NCBI GenBank assembly: GCA_039621445.1
Contig: CP154954.1
Coordinates: 62,106,898-62,170,897, forward strand
Length of the DNA stretch: 64,000 nt
From: Euglena gracilis
Lineage: Eukaryota; Euglenida; Euglenophyceae; Euglenales
Reading direction: 5' to 3'
The translations under genes were made by a program, and so were the position numbers. The notes beneath the pieces are model-generated. The model had not been told where the DNA came from. It worked only from the letters and a program-made list of their open reading frames with translations, and ran no database searches. Shown here piece after piece: positions 42,334-55,054 of the stretch (positions are counted from its first letter, which is position 1; every line of letters starts with the position of its first letter).

Positions 42334-42530
42334 TTACACAGTAAGAGTCAGTCAGAGAATAGAGAGGATTTGTATAGACAGTGTGCAGATTGTAGCAGGG
42401 AAATCCGAAATCACACGAACAATCGTGATCAGCATGGATTCCAACGTATGCTGGCATGGCGGGGAAAGTGTCATTCCTACCTCAGGCGTGCGTTGCTCCT
42501 TTGAATGGTTGGGGTGTGTTCAGAAATGTC
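42334..42530. repeat. Dispersed ~195-bp repeat, copy 2
   Basis: Partner of 15222-15416. A block downstream at about 42885-42950 (on the minus strand CATTGCTGGACGTCTGGTGA then AAAG) is itself related to 54393-54430 and 44738-44770. Confidence 0.65.
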
Positions 42531-42689
42531 GGCTCCTGTGTGCCACTGCGCAAAAAGAACCCACTTGCGTAAATGCGCACAAAGCCATTTGCACACAGCG
42601 GGAACGGGCAAAACTTCACATAACCGCAGCAAATCCTTCATCTGAATGGACCACTTTTGCAATTGTGCAAACGCAAGGGAACCGGTAGG

Positions 42690-43720
42690 GCAACTGGCTA
42701 GTCGCCCAACCAGTCGGTCTACTAGCCAGCCCCCCACCATTCTAATTTTTGGGCTTACAATTGCCCAGTCAGTTGCCCAGTCGACTGACTGGTCAATACA
42801 GATGGGGGGGGGGCACTGGCTACGAGAGCAACTGGCCATCCAATATAATGCACCAGAAGGGGGGCCACTGACTACTGATATGCGATGTTGCCCCTCGATC
42901 AAAAGGTCTTTTCACCAGACGTCCAGCAATGGCCACAAAGTTCAGCCGCAACACACAGACACACCTCTCCCCCCCCCCCCAGCTCATTGGCTCGCGCCAT
43001 GTTGGCCAGGCTGGGGGGGGGGGGCAACTTCGAGGGGGCGATGTTGACCCCAACGGCCAATTGGGCCCACCGCCCCTTCCCAAATTTGCGGGGGCGTCGA
43101 CTTTTTAGGTCAGAATTTTCCTCCGGCATCAAAATAATTTTCCTTGGCGGGGGTGCTGTGGTGGGGGGGGTCGACGAGCCCCCACCAGGTTTCCGGTACA
43201 GCGCTGGCTGGGGGGGGGGCAACGAGCCAGGGGGGGGGATTGAGCCGGGAGGGGGGAGGTACTCCGGAACTTTGACATTCCGAAATAAAACACCCACTTC
43301 CTGATTTTACTCAGACTCGAAACCTGCAGGTCGGTCGATCTGACTGAAAAAATAATTTTGCAAGGTTCCTGACGCTTTCAGAACCCCCAGAGAACCCAAA
43401 TTTCCGAAAAAAAATGGTTACCGGAGTATGCAAACAAATGGCCGACACAGGGGATTTTGAGAGGGCCATCGGACAGCTCGGAAACAAATTGACATTTTGA
43501 CAAATTTGTTGACTATGGAAATGTGTTTTGCTAAATTCTGGGCCAAAACAAAGCAAATGAGCATGGGGGGGGGGCTTAAAAAGGTCGATGACATCCCATT
43601 TTTGTACACTGGAGTGGCTGGTCGGTCGACTAGTCAACTGAGTTGGACTAGTTGGTCGACAAGCAGTCAGTCAACTAGTCAATTGACCAGTCGGTCGACT
43701 TGCCAATAACCCCCCACTCT
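42690..43720. repeat. ACTAGT/GTCGAC-rich repeats and G runs
   Basis: GGTCGACTAGTCAACTGAGT-like short palindromic words at 43615-43700 and related ones at 42695-42800, plus G/C runs at 42960-43260. Likely decayed arms of the MULE-like family. No exon. Confidence 0.4.
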
Positions 43721-44532
43721 AAATCACTGCGCCAACATTGTGTGTTCCTTCACGAAAACACGCAAAAGAACCACTTCAGAAATTGCGGGAACCGTCCGTT
43801 CCATGGGTCATGGGGCATCGACAATTGAGTCTGCGAAAAACCAATTCTTCACCCGTAAACCATCAAAATAAATGAAAATTCAAAGTTTAATTCTGGAAAG
43901 ACGAAGTTGAAAGGTGCCCTTCACCCTAAGTCTGTTTAGCGAAAATTGAGGCACATTACATTGCCTGCAAATGCATGCATTTTGCTGACTTTAAAATCTC
44001 TGCGTTCAGGAGGGCATATTGGTCAACACCTTGACATGCTTTCTTTGACCCTCTCGGTATGCTGCACAAGCACCTCCATTCCGTGGACACTGTCTTTCCA
44101 CTCTCCTCCTGCTTCGTTCCAACCCTCGAAGCCTCAAAATAATCAATTAATTTTGGGAAACTTGCACAATTCTGCAAAAAATTTTGGGCTTTGTGGGGAA
44201 AAAAAATCATGTGGGAAAATGTGAAAAACCTCAGACCCCAGGTCCAAAACAATCTCCTTGCACTGACCACAGATTTGGCCGCCAGGACATCTTGACTGTG
44301 AATGCAACATTTTTTTCAGTCTTTTGGAGGGGCAAAAGCCGGCTGGTGTTCCCAAAGCACAGGGGTACCCTTGCGGGCAAGTTGATGTCGCATGCTGCAA
44401 ACCAATATTGCAGATTGGACACCAACTCAGTCAGAGCCATGACATGGCAGAGGCGAAATTGGGGCCTCCAGGGGATGGGTGCCCTCCAGCTTAAACAACA
44501 CTCTATTCCTCCTATCTAGATGGGTGACGAGA

Positions 44533-45546
44533 AAAGAAATATTTTCTTTTTTGAAAATGGATGAGAAACAATTCTGGTGCTTCTTGGTGCTTCTTGGTTC
44601 TGGCAGGGGATGTTATCCAGACAATGTGCTTTTTTTTGTGTTGGGGGACGGCATGAGTTCCCCCCTTCAAGAAACACACATGCACTCCCTCCTCTTTGAG
44701 TGCGCAGTAAGAATCCTGTGCAGCGTAAATGAATTTTGTGGCCATCGCTGGTTGTTTGATGAAAAGAGGGTGATTTGGGTTGCTAAATGTCGACATGGAT
44801 GGAGATACAATGCTCTGCGATTTTTTTGGGAAGGTTTTGGAGCCAGTTCCTGTTTTCTCAGAACCATGCTGTGTGGCCAAATTTGTTATGTTGCTGGAGT
44901 TGTGTTTCATAGGAACACAGTTCTGGTGGATGAAGGAGGACATGTCAATTGTATAGAAAACTTCTTTGGGGTTCCCTTGGGCCTGTTGCCGCAGATGATT
45001 ACGTGTCTTTGGCTATGTCTGTGCCTCCTCCTTGATGCCATCACAGCAGCCACCGCCCCTCTTGGCCGTCCATGCAATTATGCATCTATGGTTGTGGCTC
45101 CGTAGTTTGAATCGACACCGAGGGATGGTCGCACTCTCTACCTTCTCCCCCAATCCTCATGTGGTCGCACTCTCTGCCTTCTCCCCCAATCCTCATGTGG
45201 TCGCACTCTCTGCCTTCTCCCCTAATCCTCTCCCCTCCGAAATTTTCCCCATCTTGAATGACATGAAAGATCCTGCCAATTATGTTACTGTGTCTGAGCA
45301 TACGTGCAGTGTTGATGGCATTCCATCCCCTCCCTCAATAACACAATCTACACCCTTTTGCCCCCTTGGTGCCAACCAACCTTGCAACGAGCTGGTAAAC
45401 TTCCTGCAGTGGAAATCAATGTCATACATGGATGCCATGGAGTACTCCCCAACACAGAGAGATGGAGCCAATGCCTTCTTCACACTAGACAATGACTCTT
45501 TGACGGGGTGCTTAAAGGTGCTCTGCCCTAACCACAACATTCCACT
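44533..45546 (+). pseudogene. Open-frame region of uncertain coding status
   Basis: Two overlapping plus frames, about 44479-45105 and 45032-45562, are open here. Base composition is AT-richer than the exons to the left. The second frame contains a 36-bp tandem repeat (AFSPNPHVVALS units) and then PCNELVNFLQWKSMSYMDAM and NAFFTLDNDSLTGCLKVLCP, which looks coding. It is broken near its end by the family A element at 45547. A block in the first frame (about 44700-44770) is shared, in another frame, with 54360-54430, so part of this is repeat. No transposase or known domain recognised. Confidence 0.3.
45127..45232. repeat. 36-bp tandem repeat, three copies
   Basis: GGTCGCACTCTCTACCTTCT then CCCCCAATCCTCATGT, at 45127, 45163 and 45199. 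Confidence 0.92.
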
Positions 45547-45820
45547 CAGGGGTTTTTTTTAAGACCGGGGGGGAGGGGGGGTCCCCCCCACCCACCCACC
45601 CCCTTGGGGGGGGGGGGAGGGGGTCCCAGGGGACCCACAAAAAATGGCCGAAAAATCGCGAAAAGTGCTAAAATAGAATTTTTTCGGCGCCTGCGGCGCC
45701 GAAAAGAATATCCCACCCCCCCTCCGGGGGGGGACCCCCCCCAGGGGGGGGGGGGCTCGGCCACACCCACCCACCCCACCCCCCCTCCCCCCCGGGGGTC
45801 CAAACTTAAAAAAATCCCTG
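45547..45820. mobile_element. hAT-like MITE, family A copy 2 (274 bp)
   Basis: Same termini and interior as 3754-4041, flanked by a different exact 8-bp repeat ATTCCACT (45539-45546, 45821-45828). The different duplication proves an independent insertion. Internal differences are mostly in homopolymer lengths. Confidence 0.95.
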
Positions 45821-46149
45821 ATTCCACTGCATGTGAAGCCCCACCACTTGTGCATGTGATTTGACTCTTTTTCTTTGACACCCTTTTTGTGCAATCCACT
45901 CATGAGTTTAGAAAAATTTTCTTTTTCCAAACGATTCCTTGGCACCCAAAAGTGAGATACTCTCCGAGCAACAAAGTTGCCACGGGCGAGGCACACGTCA
46001 GCCACCAGACACAAGCCAGTGTCGCACCCCCCTGAGAATCCCCCCAAAATTTCTAGCAATTTTAGAGGTTTCCGAAAAATCACCAAAACTCTCCGCCCAG
46101 TGGGCGCATCATTTATTTCTTAGGAATTCTTTTCAATGCCATGCAGGAC

Positions 46150-46610
46150 CCTCCCCGGCGACTAGTCACTAGCGATCACCAATTTCTCGCTTGGGGCTGG
46201 TCCTGACCCCCCCCCCAAGGTCCCAAGGTGAAGGAAAATGACTCGAAACCCACCCAAATGCCTTCAAAAATCAATTTGCAAGATTTTTTGGCTTATATCT
46301 TCTTTTTGCGCCTGTTCTGTGAAACCACAGCCAAAACCATTACCAAAGCTCATCAGCAGCGTTTATCCGTGAAGGGATGGAAGCCCCCCCTCCCCGCTAG
46401 ACGTCCAAGGGCGCGTTTGGCGCCCTTGGTCGTCTAGGGGGGGGGGGGGCTTTCGGGAGGTTGTTCACGGCGTTAGCCTGTGGACTCCTTGCCTTGCACA
46501 CACAAAGGGATTTTGTTATTGGGGGGGGGGGAGGGCTGGGGGGGGTGCAGGGAGGTGACCATTGGCGGTCGAACCGACTAGTGGGCCCGACCACCAATAA
46601 GAAACCCACC
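46150..46610. repeat. Rearranged MULE-like fragment with palindrome
   Basis: Contains CACCAATTTCTCGCTTGGGGC, an inverted match to the interior of 38266-39156 (about 38850-38980), and a hairpin CTAGACGTCCAAGGGCGC / GCGCCCTTGGTCGTCTAG (46398-46438, one mismatch). Confidence 0.6.
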
Positions 46611-46629
46611 CCTGGGTCCCATTTTTTGG

Positions 46630-47480
46630 GGTCCAAATTCTTTCAGCATTTCGCACTAAAGAAAAAGGAAACTCCCACCTGAGAAAAGAGGAAACTCCCA
46701 CCTGCGGCGGGTTCCCACTTGGCCCGATCCCCACCCTTCCAGGGGGGGGGGAGCAGGGCAGAACGGGAAGGCCTGGTGGGGGGGGGGGTCGACCCCCCCA
46801 CCCACCACAGCATTTCACCGATTTCACCAAATCCCAGTTTTCCCGATATTTCGGGAAAACGGGGATTTGGCCAGAAAAAAATTTTGATTTTTTTTTGAAA
46901 AATGAACCCAAAACACATGATTTTTTGATGGAAAACCACATTCACAAAAAACCTCAAAATTTTCCGTCCTAAAAAATGGTACTTTTGGGGGGGGTGAAAA
47001 AAACGAAGGTCAAAAAAAGTGGACAAAATTTTGGCACAGTCAAATTTTACTGACATTTTTTCTCGTTGAACTTTTTTGGCCTTTCAATGGCATTTTTTGC
47101 TTCAAAAACCTCTCAAAATCAACATTTTCAGAAAATGTCGAATTTTTGGAAGGTGTGAAAAAATGGGGGTTTGGGGGGTTTTCGGGGGGACCCCCTATGT
47201 GGGTCCCCAAAAGGGTCAAAAAAACACCTGGCGCCGAAGGCGCCGGGAAAAATTCTTAGGGTCCAAAAATTGGTGCTCCCGGAAATAGGGGAAGAGGTGG
47301 GGGGGGTCGACCTCCCCCCCCACCCACCACCCTGGCTGTTCGGCCGATTCCCGTTCTGCCCTGGGGGGGGAGGGTTGACCCCCCGGGTAATCAAACTACC
47401 CCCCCCCCTGTCGTACGACCGGGTTCCTGCAACCTGCGACCGGGGGGGGGGGGGGTCGTAACACCCCCATGACCTGCAAC
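46630..47480. repeat. G/C-run repeat tract
   Basis: Alternating A/T-rich and G- or C-run blocks, with the hairpin TGGCGCCGAAGGCGCCGGG at about 47229-47247. No exon. Confidence 0.4.
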
Positions 47481-47508
47481 CAAGCACCTCTGGTCATCCA
47501 TGCCCCTA

Positions 47509-48165
47509 GGCCCAGCATCGCCCAGCATCGCCCAGCATCGCCCAGCATCGCCTTTGGAGCCCTTGAAGGTGTACCTTTTATGCTTGGTGCTTTTGCCGCT
47601 TCGCCCACTTTTGGCTACTTTTAGCTACCTTTGGTTGCTTTTTGACCAATGTGACTGCTTTTTGAACACTTTTGCCCACATTTGCTGCCTTTTGACCAAT
47701 TTTGACTGCTTCTTGACCACTTTTACTGCTTTTTGCCCTCTTTTGCCCATTTCCAACCACCTTTGCGGCTTTTTGATCAAAAATGCCCAAAAACACCAAA
47801 AGATTGTGAAAAATTACCCAAAATCACCACAAAGGCACAAAATGGCCCAAAATGCCATAAAATGCGCTCATATTGACCCAAATTAGCCTAATATTTGCCA
47901 ACACAGTGAAAAATAACCCCCAAATTAGCAAAAATTGATCCATAATGGCCAAAATGGGTGTAAGACTGGAGAATTGTGGGGAAATTATCCCAGAAATGGG
48001 TTTAATTCTTCAAAATGTACAAAAAAATGCCAGCATCGCCCAGCATCGCCCTGCATCGCCCAGCATCGCCCAGCATCGGAACCCCACCTCTGGTCTCCAA
48101 AATTCCAGCATCGCCCAGCATCGCACAGCATCGCCCTGCATCGCCCAGCATCGCCCAGCATCATC
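47509..48165. repeat. CCCAGCATCG 10-bp minisatellites, two clusters
   Basis: Four units at 47512-47552 and about a dozen at 48030-48163, with CCTGCATCG variants. Each cluster lies next to CAAGCACCTCTG or its inverse and to CTGCAACCTGCGACCGGGGG blocks (47425-47490, 48165-48330). The 47580-47780 stretch between them is a degenerate repeat of TGACTGCTTTTTGACCA-like words. Confidence 0.8.
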
Positions 48166-48910
48166 AGAGGTGCTTGCCTGCAACCTGCAACCGGGGGGGG
48201 GTCGTAAATGAGAGGGCGGTCGTAGGTAAGGTGGTGTTGAAATTTTCGCAACCTGCAACCTGCGACCGGGGGGTGGTCATAACATGACCTGCAACCTGTG
48301 ACCAGGGGGTGGTCGTAAATGAGGGGTGGTCGTACGACAAGGGGGGGGGGGCAGGTAAAAGAAAACCTCTGTCCCACAGTCTTCAGGTGAAATCTTTGTG
48401 CTCTTTTGTTTTTTCAGTCAAAACATGTCAGAAGACCATCCAGGATTTCTTTCTTTGGATTTTGAGGTGCATGCTTTTGGGATATTTGGAGCAGGGGGGG
48501 GGAAGAACGCAACACAGACCCTCAGAAAACGCGATGCAAAAAGACACAAAAAAATTGCAAAAAATGCAAATTGCATGTAAAATCATTTAGGAGCTCCCCG
48601 GGATGTACACTTTTCCACTGGAGAACTGGAGAGGGCTTAATTTTTTTTCATGTTGCATAAAAAAAAGCATTTTGTTGACCCAAAAAGGAAAAAAATGGCA
48701 AAATATTGACAAAATATTCGGCATCGGGCGAAAATCGGGGCCAAAATGAGGAATTATTCACAATCAAAAAACATCTGCATGAAATTATCCCGAAAAAAAT
48801 TCCAAAAATTTTCCAGCGCTGCTCTGGACACCCGGGGCCAAATCCCTCCTGGGAGGGGGGCTCGACCCCAGATCCAACCCCCTTCTTTGAGTGTTAAAAA
48901 AAAGCTTGGT

Positions 48911-49852
48911 TCAGATTGTTGCCCTTTCCATTCTGCAGATCCAACTCATTTGTATTGCGAATAAAGAGGACCCTGAAATCAAATGAAGAGTCCTGAGATC
49001 AAAATGTGAAACACTGAGGGGAAATGAGCTGTGCAGGTAATTCAAGCTGGGGGAATGTTTACAAATGGGAATCCGTGAATGCAAAAATGAAAAAAAAACA
49101 AATTCAACCTGTTGCACAGAAGAACATACCCCGAATCCGGCCATCACGGCAAGCGAAATGGAAGCATGTTCATAGTCTTCCCTTGCTGGGTTCTTGCAGC
49201 ATGCATGGACAGAAAGTGTTAGGGAGACAGTTGCGGAAACAACTTCCACCAAAAGCACAATGAGAAACAATAAAAGGAATGGCTTGTCGGTCCATCTTGT
49301 TGGATTGCTTGTGAGGTGGGTGCACAATTCATTGTCCTGCAAAATGAAGTTTTCAAGTGGTATTACCCCCTCTGATTGTCCTCCCCCCCTCAAAGCTGTC
49401 ACAGGACCCCCCCACAGCAGCAAAAAAGAGTGCTGCGGACTGGGCAAAGGATCTGTCACAGGAATCCCCCTGCAAGAGAAAAAAAGCACAACAGGACCCA
49501 TCCCATGCCAGAGGAAAACGTGTCACAGCCCCCCGTCGCAAAAAGGAAATGTGTCAACAAACCCCCATGCAGCCCCTCCCCTGCTGCAGATAATGTCACA
49601 GAACCCCAGCAAAAAAAAGTGTCACGGCACCTCCTAGAGGAAGAAAAAGTTTTTTTCCAGTTTGTGTTTGATTGTGCCCCCCATTCTGGCATTCACATTC
49701 TTAGATCTGCCATCCAGTTTTGCAAAGCCAAGGGGGTTTTCTCCCCGCGACACCCTGCCCCCCCCCCTAGTTCCCCCGCATCCTGGTGTACAGCCAATTC
49801 CTTCCAATGCTGGACAATGCTGAAAATCCTAAAATTTAGGAATTTTCAATGA
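48911..49852. other. Uncertain open frames
   Basis: Minus frame at about 49320-49080 has a hydrophobic stretch (FLLLFLIVLLVEVVSATVSL). Plus frame 49376-49852 carries an approximately 50-bp degenerate TGTCACAG..CCCC repeat followed by EEEKVFFQFVFD. They overlap, neither has splice support, and at most one is real. Confidence 0.25.
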
Positions 49853-51059
49853 GGAATCAAATTACGAAAAAAAAGCTTTGTGACAAATTCCTTATTATTG
49901 ACCTACAGGTTGCCAACACAAAAAAAAATCCCCCCTGACATCACAAAACACACACAGCCATTTGGTGATTTTTTTGAGTTTTTTTTTGTGGCAGCTGTAA
50001 CTTTGACTGTGTGCTTTGACAGACATACGTCATATTGAAGCCCGTGAAAATCCACCAAAATAATTCCCACTCATTTTCCTCAATTCCCCCACCATCCCGC
50101 GTTATGGGCCCCTCAAAAATGCTCCTCAGACGACAAGCTTAAATTTTGGAAAACACAGATGTTGGACCGGGTTGGAAAAATAAAAAAAAGTCACCACTCC
50201 AGAACCCTGAGGAGTTGGGCTCTGGAACGTGGTGGGTTGGCCACCATCTGGACACCCAGAAAAATTTATTTCACAATCTTTGGCACCATCTCTGTGAAAA
50301 AAACGCCCCATTTTGAGTGGGAAGACGCAACTCCGTAAACACAAGGTTTGACGTGCCAAAGCTTGTGTTAAAAACCTCCTTTTGAGGCAGGTTTCATTGC
50401 AAAAAAAAACGTGTTTGAGACGCAGGTGTCACAGTTGCAAAAACTGCTCCTCAATAAGCAGTTTTTGCGGTGAAACCTGTGCTAGATTTTTTTGAAAAAA
50501 AAGGGTTTTTTTACTTCGGAACCATGTGGTATTCATGAATAATTGAGGCAGGGAAAAAAGACATAGACCATCCCAGGTTTGCAAGCGTCCACGAAGAGCG
50601 ACCAAGAAGGGTGGGGATGGTCAGAAACTGCGCAGTCAGATTCAAGCAGAATGAATGGAGGGTTTTCAATGATAATTTTCTGACATTTTGAAGGTCCGGG
50701 TGAATTCTGACAATGCAGTGGAAAATCTCATTGAGCGTGCCCCCCCCCCCCCGCCTATTTGTCACCTCCCCCCCTCTAATTGCCACCAAGGAGGTCCGGC
50801 GGTTCCCCCCAAAAGTGTTCCTCAATTACTTGGCTTTCAGGCCAATTCCTTCCTTCCAGGACCATCGGAAACCATCATTTTTGTTGAAAAAACTCCTTCA
50901 ATGCATTCCTGTCCGTCGTTTCTGAAACACAATTTTTGTCGTGAAACTAAAAGGAGGTTTTAGCGCCTCCCAATAATAGTTTTTGATGTGAAACCTAGAC
51001 AATGAACATAGGTCTTACGTTTGTGAAAACCTGTGTATAATCAGGGCTGGATAAGACCT

Positions 51060-52140
51060 AAACCTCCGTGTTGCACACCTCTACCTCTACCTCTTTCTCT
51101 GCCACTACCTTCACCTCTACCTCTCCTTCTACACCCATCTCACGTCTGTGTCACCCAAATCAAGGCCAAAATCAAGGGAAAATCACTTGGATGGATCAAA
51201 AATGGTCATATGTTAAGGCATTTCTACAGCCCAAAAACGATGTTCATGTGTTTCTTAGGGTCATTTGATGCATGATCACGAGGATGGCAGAATACCAGAT
51301 TCACAACCCTGGAACATTGAGTGGACTTTGATCATGTTGGACCCCCCTCCACCCCCCAACAGTGAGGTTCACTGATTGAAAGTTTACTGGGGGGTCCCGT
51401 GCCAACCCCATCGGTGAACTTCACTGGTGAAGTTCACCAAAAAGGCATTTTTTTGGCCGAAAAAAAATAAAAAAAGGTCATTTTTTGCCACTTTTATGAA
51501 ATTTTGATGTTTCATTAAATTTTGGGGTGTACGGGTCGCGGGGGAGTCGCAGGGGGGGGGTCGCGGGGGGAACGTGGCAGTTTTGATGGGTCACGTGTGA
51601 CCAGCGTGACCTCACATACAACGCCACATGTAACCTATATTTTAGAACTCTTAGGTCCAAAAATAGATCCAATTAGGAATTTATCACACATTTTTCGGCA
51701 AATTTGATTCCTAATTTGGGTGCCAATTCCTAATTAGGTGCCATTTTTGACTCCTACTGGGATCCGGAAACCCTCCATCTGGGTCCATGTGTCCATGTGG
51801 GTCGCGGGGGGGTCGCGGATCGTTGAAAACGTGTGCGTGCCTTCTTTGACCACCCCCTAACTTAAATTGTTCCGAAGCACAGGAACGATGAAACCGGGTA
51901 TGGGCCCCTGCCAGGAGGAATCTAATGCCTTGGTGGAAATCAAGCAAACATCTTTTCCCTGAATACCCTTTAACAACCTTTATGACTTTGCTGAAACAAA
52001 AATGACTTTGGACCAGAAAAAAACTTTGTTAGATGGAGGGACAGTAGAGGTAGTTGGAAATGTGTAGGTATAGCAGGTATAGGTGTAGGTTTCGGGATTG
52101 GTAAAGGCACAGGTATTGGTATAGGTACAGGTATAGGTTT
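51060..52140. repeat. Repeat tract: TACCTC array, GGTGAAGTTCACC copy, GGTCGCGGG family, GGTATA array
   Basis: (TACCTC)n at 51085-51130; GGTGAACTTCACTGGTGAAG at about 51412; GGTCGCGGGGG with CCTAATTAGG-type AT blocks at 51525-51815; and GGTATAGGTACAGG repeats at 52060-52140. The 51525-51815 part is an uninterrupted relative of 61960-63990. Confidence 0.7.
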
Positions 52141-52490
52141 TCTCACCTCCTTATGTCCTGCATCTCTGATATGTCTAGGTGTTTTTTATGGTTTTTTCAA
52201 GCAGCAACTAAACAACAAAGACACCAAACAGTAATATCTTCCAACAAAAAGAACAAAAAGGTCCGAAGCATAGATTCACTCCGTGGAACCCTGTATCCAG
52301 CTGTGCCCAATGGCATATGGGTTAACAAGAACACACCAAAGATGGTTGGTCAAGCTTTGGCATATCGATGGGAGTTGGGGAAACAAATTCAAAACCACAA
52401 GGATCAGGAAAGACATCCATATAGGTCTGGGAGGAACCTGAAAGGGGAACAAGATGAAGATTGTCGCTCAAATCAAGAACTGAATCTATA

Positions 52491-52531
52491 CCTGAAACCG
52501 GGTTCAGCAGCACCCTGAACCCGGTTTCAGG
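52491..52531. repeat. Foldback, 17-bp perfect arms (copy 1)
   Basis: CCTGAAACCGGGTTCAG, 7-nt loop, CTGAACCCGGTTTCAGG. Followed by GCTGAAATCCGGGCTTGGCC and the CTGCCCTGAAATTTGTGGTC block that recurs near 55330-55410, 59120-59155 and 60210-60240. Confidence 0.9.
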
Positions 52532-53186
52532 CTGAAATCCGGGCTTGGCCACAATTTGTTTAAAACCGTGTTCAGAGCCCGCCAAATGACTGCCCTGAAA
52601 TTTGTGGTCATGATTCACGCATTTGGAGAAAAATGCGAAAAACGTCAAAATTTGCCAAAAAAAAAACGGTTTAAGCCATCCACGAGGTTCACCGCGCATT
52701 TCGTCATGGGGAACTGTGGAATGAAGGTCAAAGGGTGACCACGGATTTCAGGGCAGGCATCCATTTCTAGCCACAGATTCAGGGCAGGGGTCCGCTTCTG
52801 ACCACAGATTTCAGGGCAGGCACCATTGGCGTTTGGGACGCCAGGTTCAGGACAGAACCGGCGTCCCCCCCCCACGGGTTTTCCGGACGCTGGTTCTGTC
52901 CACAAGGTTGGGTTTTGGGTTTTGGGTCCCCCCCCAAAATTTTGTTTTTTGGGTACCCCCCCCCAAAAAACACCAAAAATTTGTATTTTTGGGACCCCCT
53001 CTTTGAAAAATTTAACCCCTAGCCCCTAACCACCTAAAAAAGGCCAATTTTGGCCAAGAAAAGCCTTTTTTTCAAAATTTTCTGCGCCTGCGGCGCGAAA
53101 AAGGCTATCTCACCCCCCTCTGGGCCCCGGGGGGGGTCCAGCCGGACCCCCCCCCCAGGGGTGCGGCCTTAAATAATCCCTGGGGC

Positions 53187-53300
53187 TGCAGCCGGAATCG
53201 AACCACCGACCCCCCCCCCACATGCAAAGCAGGATTCCTGTCCAACACGTCCAAAAGGATGGAAGCGCACCGGGGGAGGCAGTGCTTATACAAGACCGGT
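53187..53300 (-). other. tRNA T-arm-like sequence
   Basis: The minus strand reads GGTGGTTCGATTCC, like a T-arm, but no matching acceptor or D-arm can be folded. At most a tRNA-derived relic. Confidence 0.15.
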
Positions 53301-53452
53301 GTTTATACACCGGGGGGGGGGGGGGATGGCACAGCAAAATTGTGGATTCTGATGAGGGGTGATCGTTGGAATCCAGACTATTATTTTCGGAGGAAAAATC
53401 ATGCCCTCCAGAATTGTGGACTCTGATTGGGGGGGGGCAGGGGGGTGTGGTC

Positions 53453-53828
53453 TAAACCCTCCCCCCCAAATAACCCCCCCCCCCAAATAATACCTCCCCC
53501 CTCGGGGTCCGACTTCGGCCACTGAAATAATACCCTCCCCCCCCCCCTGGTTTCGGGCCGAAGGCCCGGATTTTTGACCTGGAAATGTAGGTAAAAATCA
53601 CAATCTCTGACAACGAAATACGAAAAAAATCGATTTTTCTGGATCATCTGGCCTCCAAAAAATGCCAAATTTCATGAGAAAGTACAAAAAATGACCCCAA
53701 AGGGGGGTTTTGGCACTATTTTTGCTCCTACGGAACGAAAATTTTCGGAAAATAATACCCCCCCCCCTCGGGCCGGGACTTCAGGCGAAAAAATAATGCC
53801 CCGGGGGGGTATTATTTGGGGGGTTTTA
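53453..53828. mobile_element. TA-flanked inverted-repeat element, family B copy 3
   Basis: TAAACCCTCCCCCCCAAATA at the left and TATTATTTGGGGGGTTTTA at the right. Subterminal GACTTCGGCCACTGAAATAA resembles copy 1. Flanked by TA. Confidence 0.65.
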
Positions 53829-54653
53829 CATGTCTTGAACAGAAAATTGCATTTTGGGGCATTTTGAAAGGCCTTGTGGCCCCAAAAAATTTCAGGATTC
53901 AAATTGTACTAATTAAACTAAACTCACTGGACTAACTGGGTGGGGGAAGGTCTGACTATTGAAAAAAAAAAACGCCAGAAAGCGTTTCAAGCAGACGGGG
54001 AGTGTTCAGGACAACTCTGAGCGACAGCCCCTTCGTGACTTTGCGGATGTCGACCATTGTTTCCCGTGACTTTCTCTCATCGTCAATGGAGACCCAAAAA
54101 TTTGATTTTTGGGTACCCCCCAAAAATTTTTGGGCCGATTTTGGGTACCCCCCAAAAATACAAAAACAAAACCCAGCCTTGCTGTCCAAAACCTGGCGTC
54201 GGTTTTAGTCATTCCAAAAAATGTCACCAAAAGTGCCCAAAAATGACCCAAATTGGTCGTTGAGGTGCTGATATGACGTTTAAACCATGTAGTAGAATGC
54301 AATTTTCCATTGGACCAGAGGGGTGGATATCCAATTTTGGTGAAATTCATGTTGCTTTGGAATAAGAGTACCGTGCAGTGTGGAAAAATCTGATGACCAC
54401 CGCTGGCCGTCTGCTGAAAAGGGCTTTCGATCGAGGGGTAACTTGGTACCCTGATGTTGCACGTAGCCCAAGATACGCTCACGATCGTCGGATCGGCCAG
54501 AATCTGAGTCGAAAATTGTGGCAATTTTTGGTCCTGATTGGTTTAAGAAGCATGATGAACCACACAGAAACAATTTTTCTGTTCGAATCGACGACCTGAG
54601 GGGCTTTGGGGGATACAAAAATTGTGAAATTGGGATTTCCCAGTTCTTTTCAG

Positions 54654-55054
54654 ACATATGTGAATGCCGTCGCTCGGGCATTCCGCAAAACCACTGCCGA
54701 GGGTGTTGTTATGCCTTCTTCTGAGCGCCAATTCTCCCACTTCAACGAACTGTTTTTGTGCTCCCTGGAGCGCGAACGCGCAAAGAACGCAGTTTCATCA
54801 CTCAGGCCGACGTCCTGCAGCCTGCAGTGCCAGTGCAGCCTGCAGTGCTGTCCCCTGTTTGTTCCCAACCGCCGAGCAGCAACGTTCCGCCCCAGCGGCC
54901 AGCAGTGACCAGCCCTCTGTACCCCGTTGCCATCCCTAAAAAACCAAATTGTGTCAAGCTGAACAAAGTTGTGTGTGACGCTTGCGGTCTGGCCTACCAT
55001 TTTCATTGCCAAGGTTTGTGCTGCCCACCAAAGTATGATTCCTTTTTTGCGTAA
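54654..55054 (+). pseudogene. Gene fragment with TYVNAVARAFRKTT and a PHD-like end
   Basis: After CTTTTCAG the plus strand reads TYVNAVARAFRKTTAEGVV, then RQFSHFNELFLCSLERERAK. The frame then shifts by one near 54780 into a Pro/Val-rich stretch and VVCDACGLAYHFHCQG (54965-55012), whose C-x2-C...H-x-H-C spacing resembles part of a PHD finger. Stop at 55052-55054. The first 60 bp are about 90% identical to 59620-59562 on the other strand. Either a frameshifted copy or an exon with an unseen splice. Confidence 0.45.

Noticed and set aside
44479-45105. piggyBac-type or other transposase
   Set aside because: The frame has no aspartate triad or family motif that I can identify, and part of it is a repeat shared with 54.3 kb in another frame.
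53187-53300. tRNA gene on the minus strand
   Set aside because: Only a T-arm-like GGTTCGATTCC is present; acceptor and D arms do not pair. A similar isolated match at about 41767-41778 is also insufficient.
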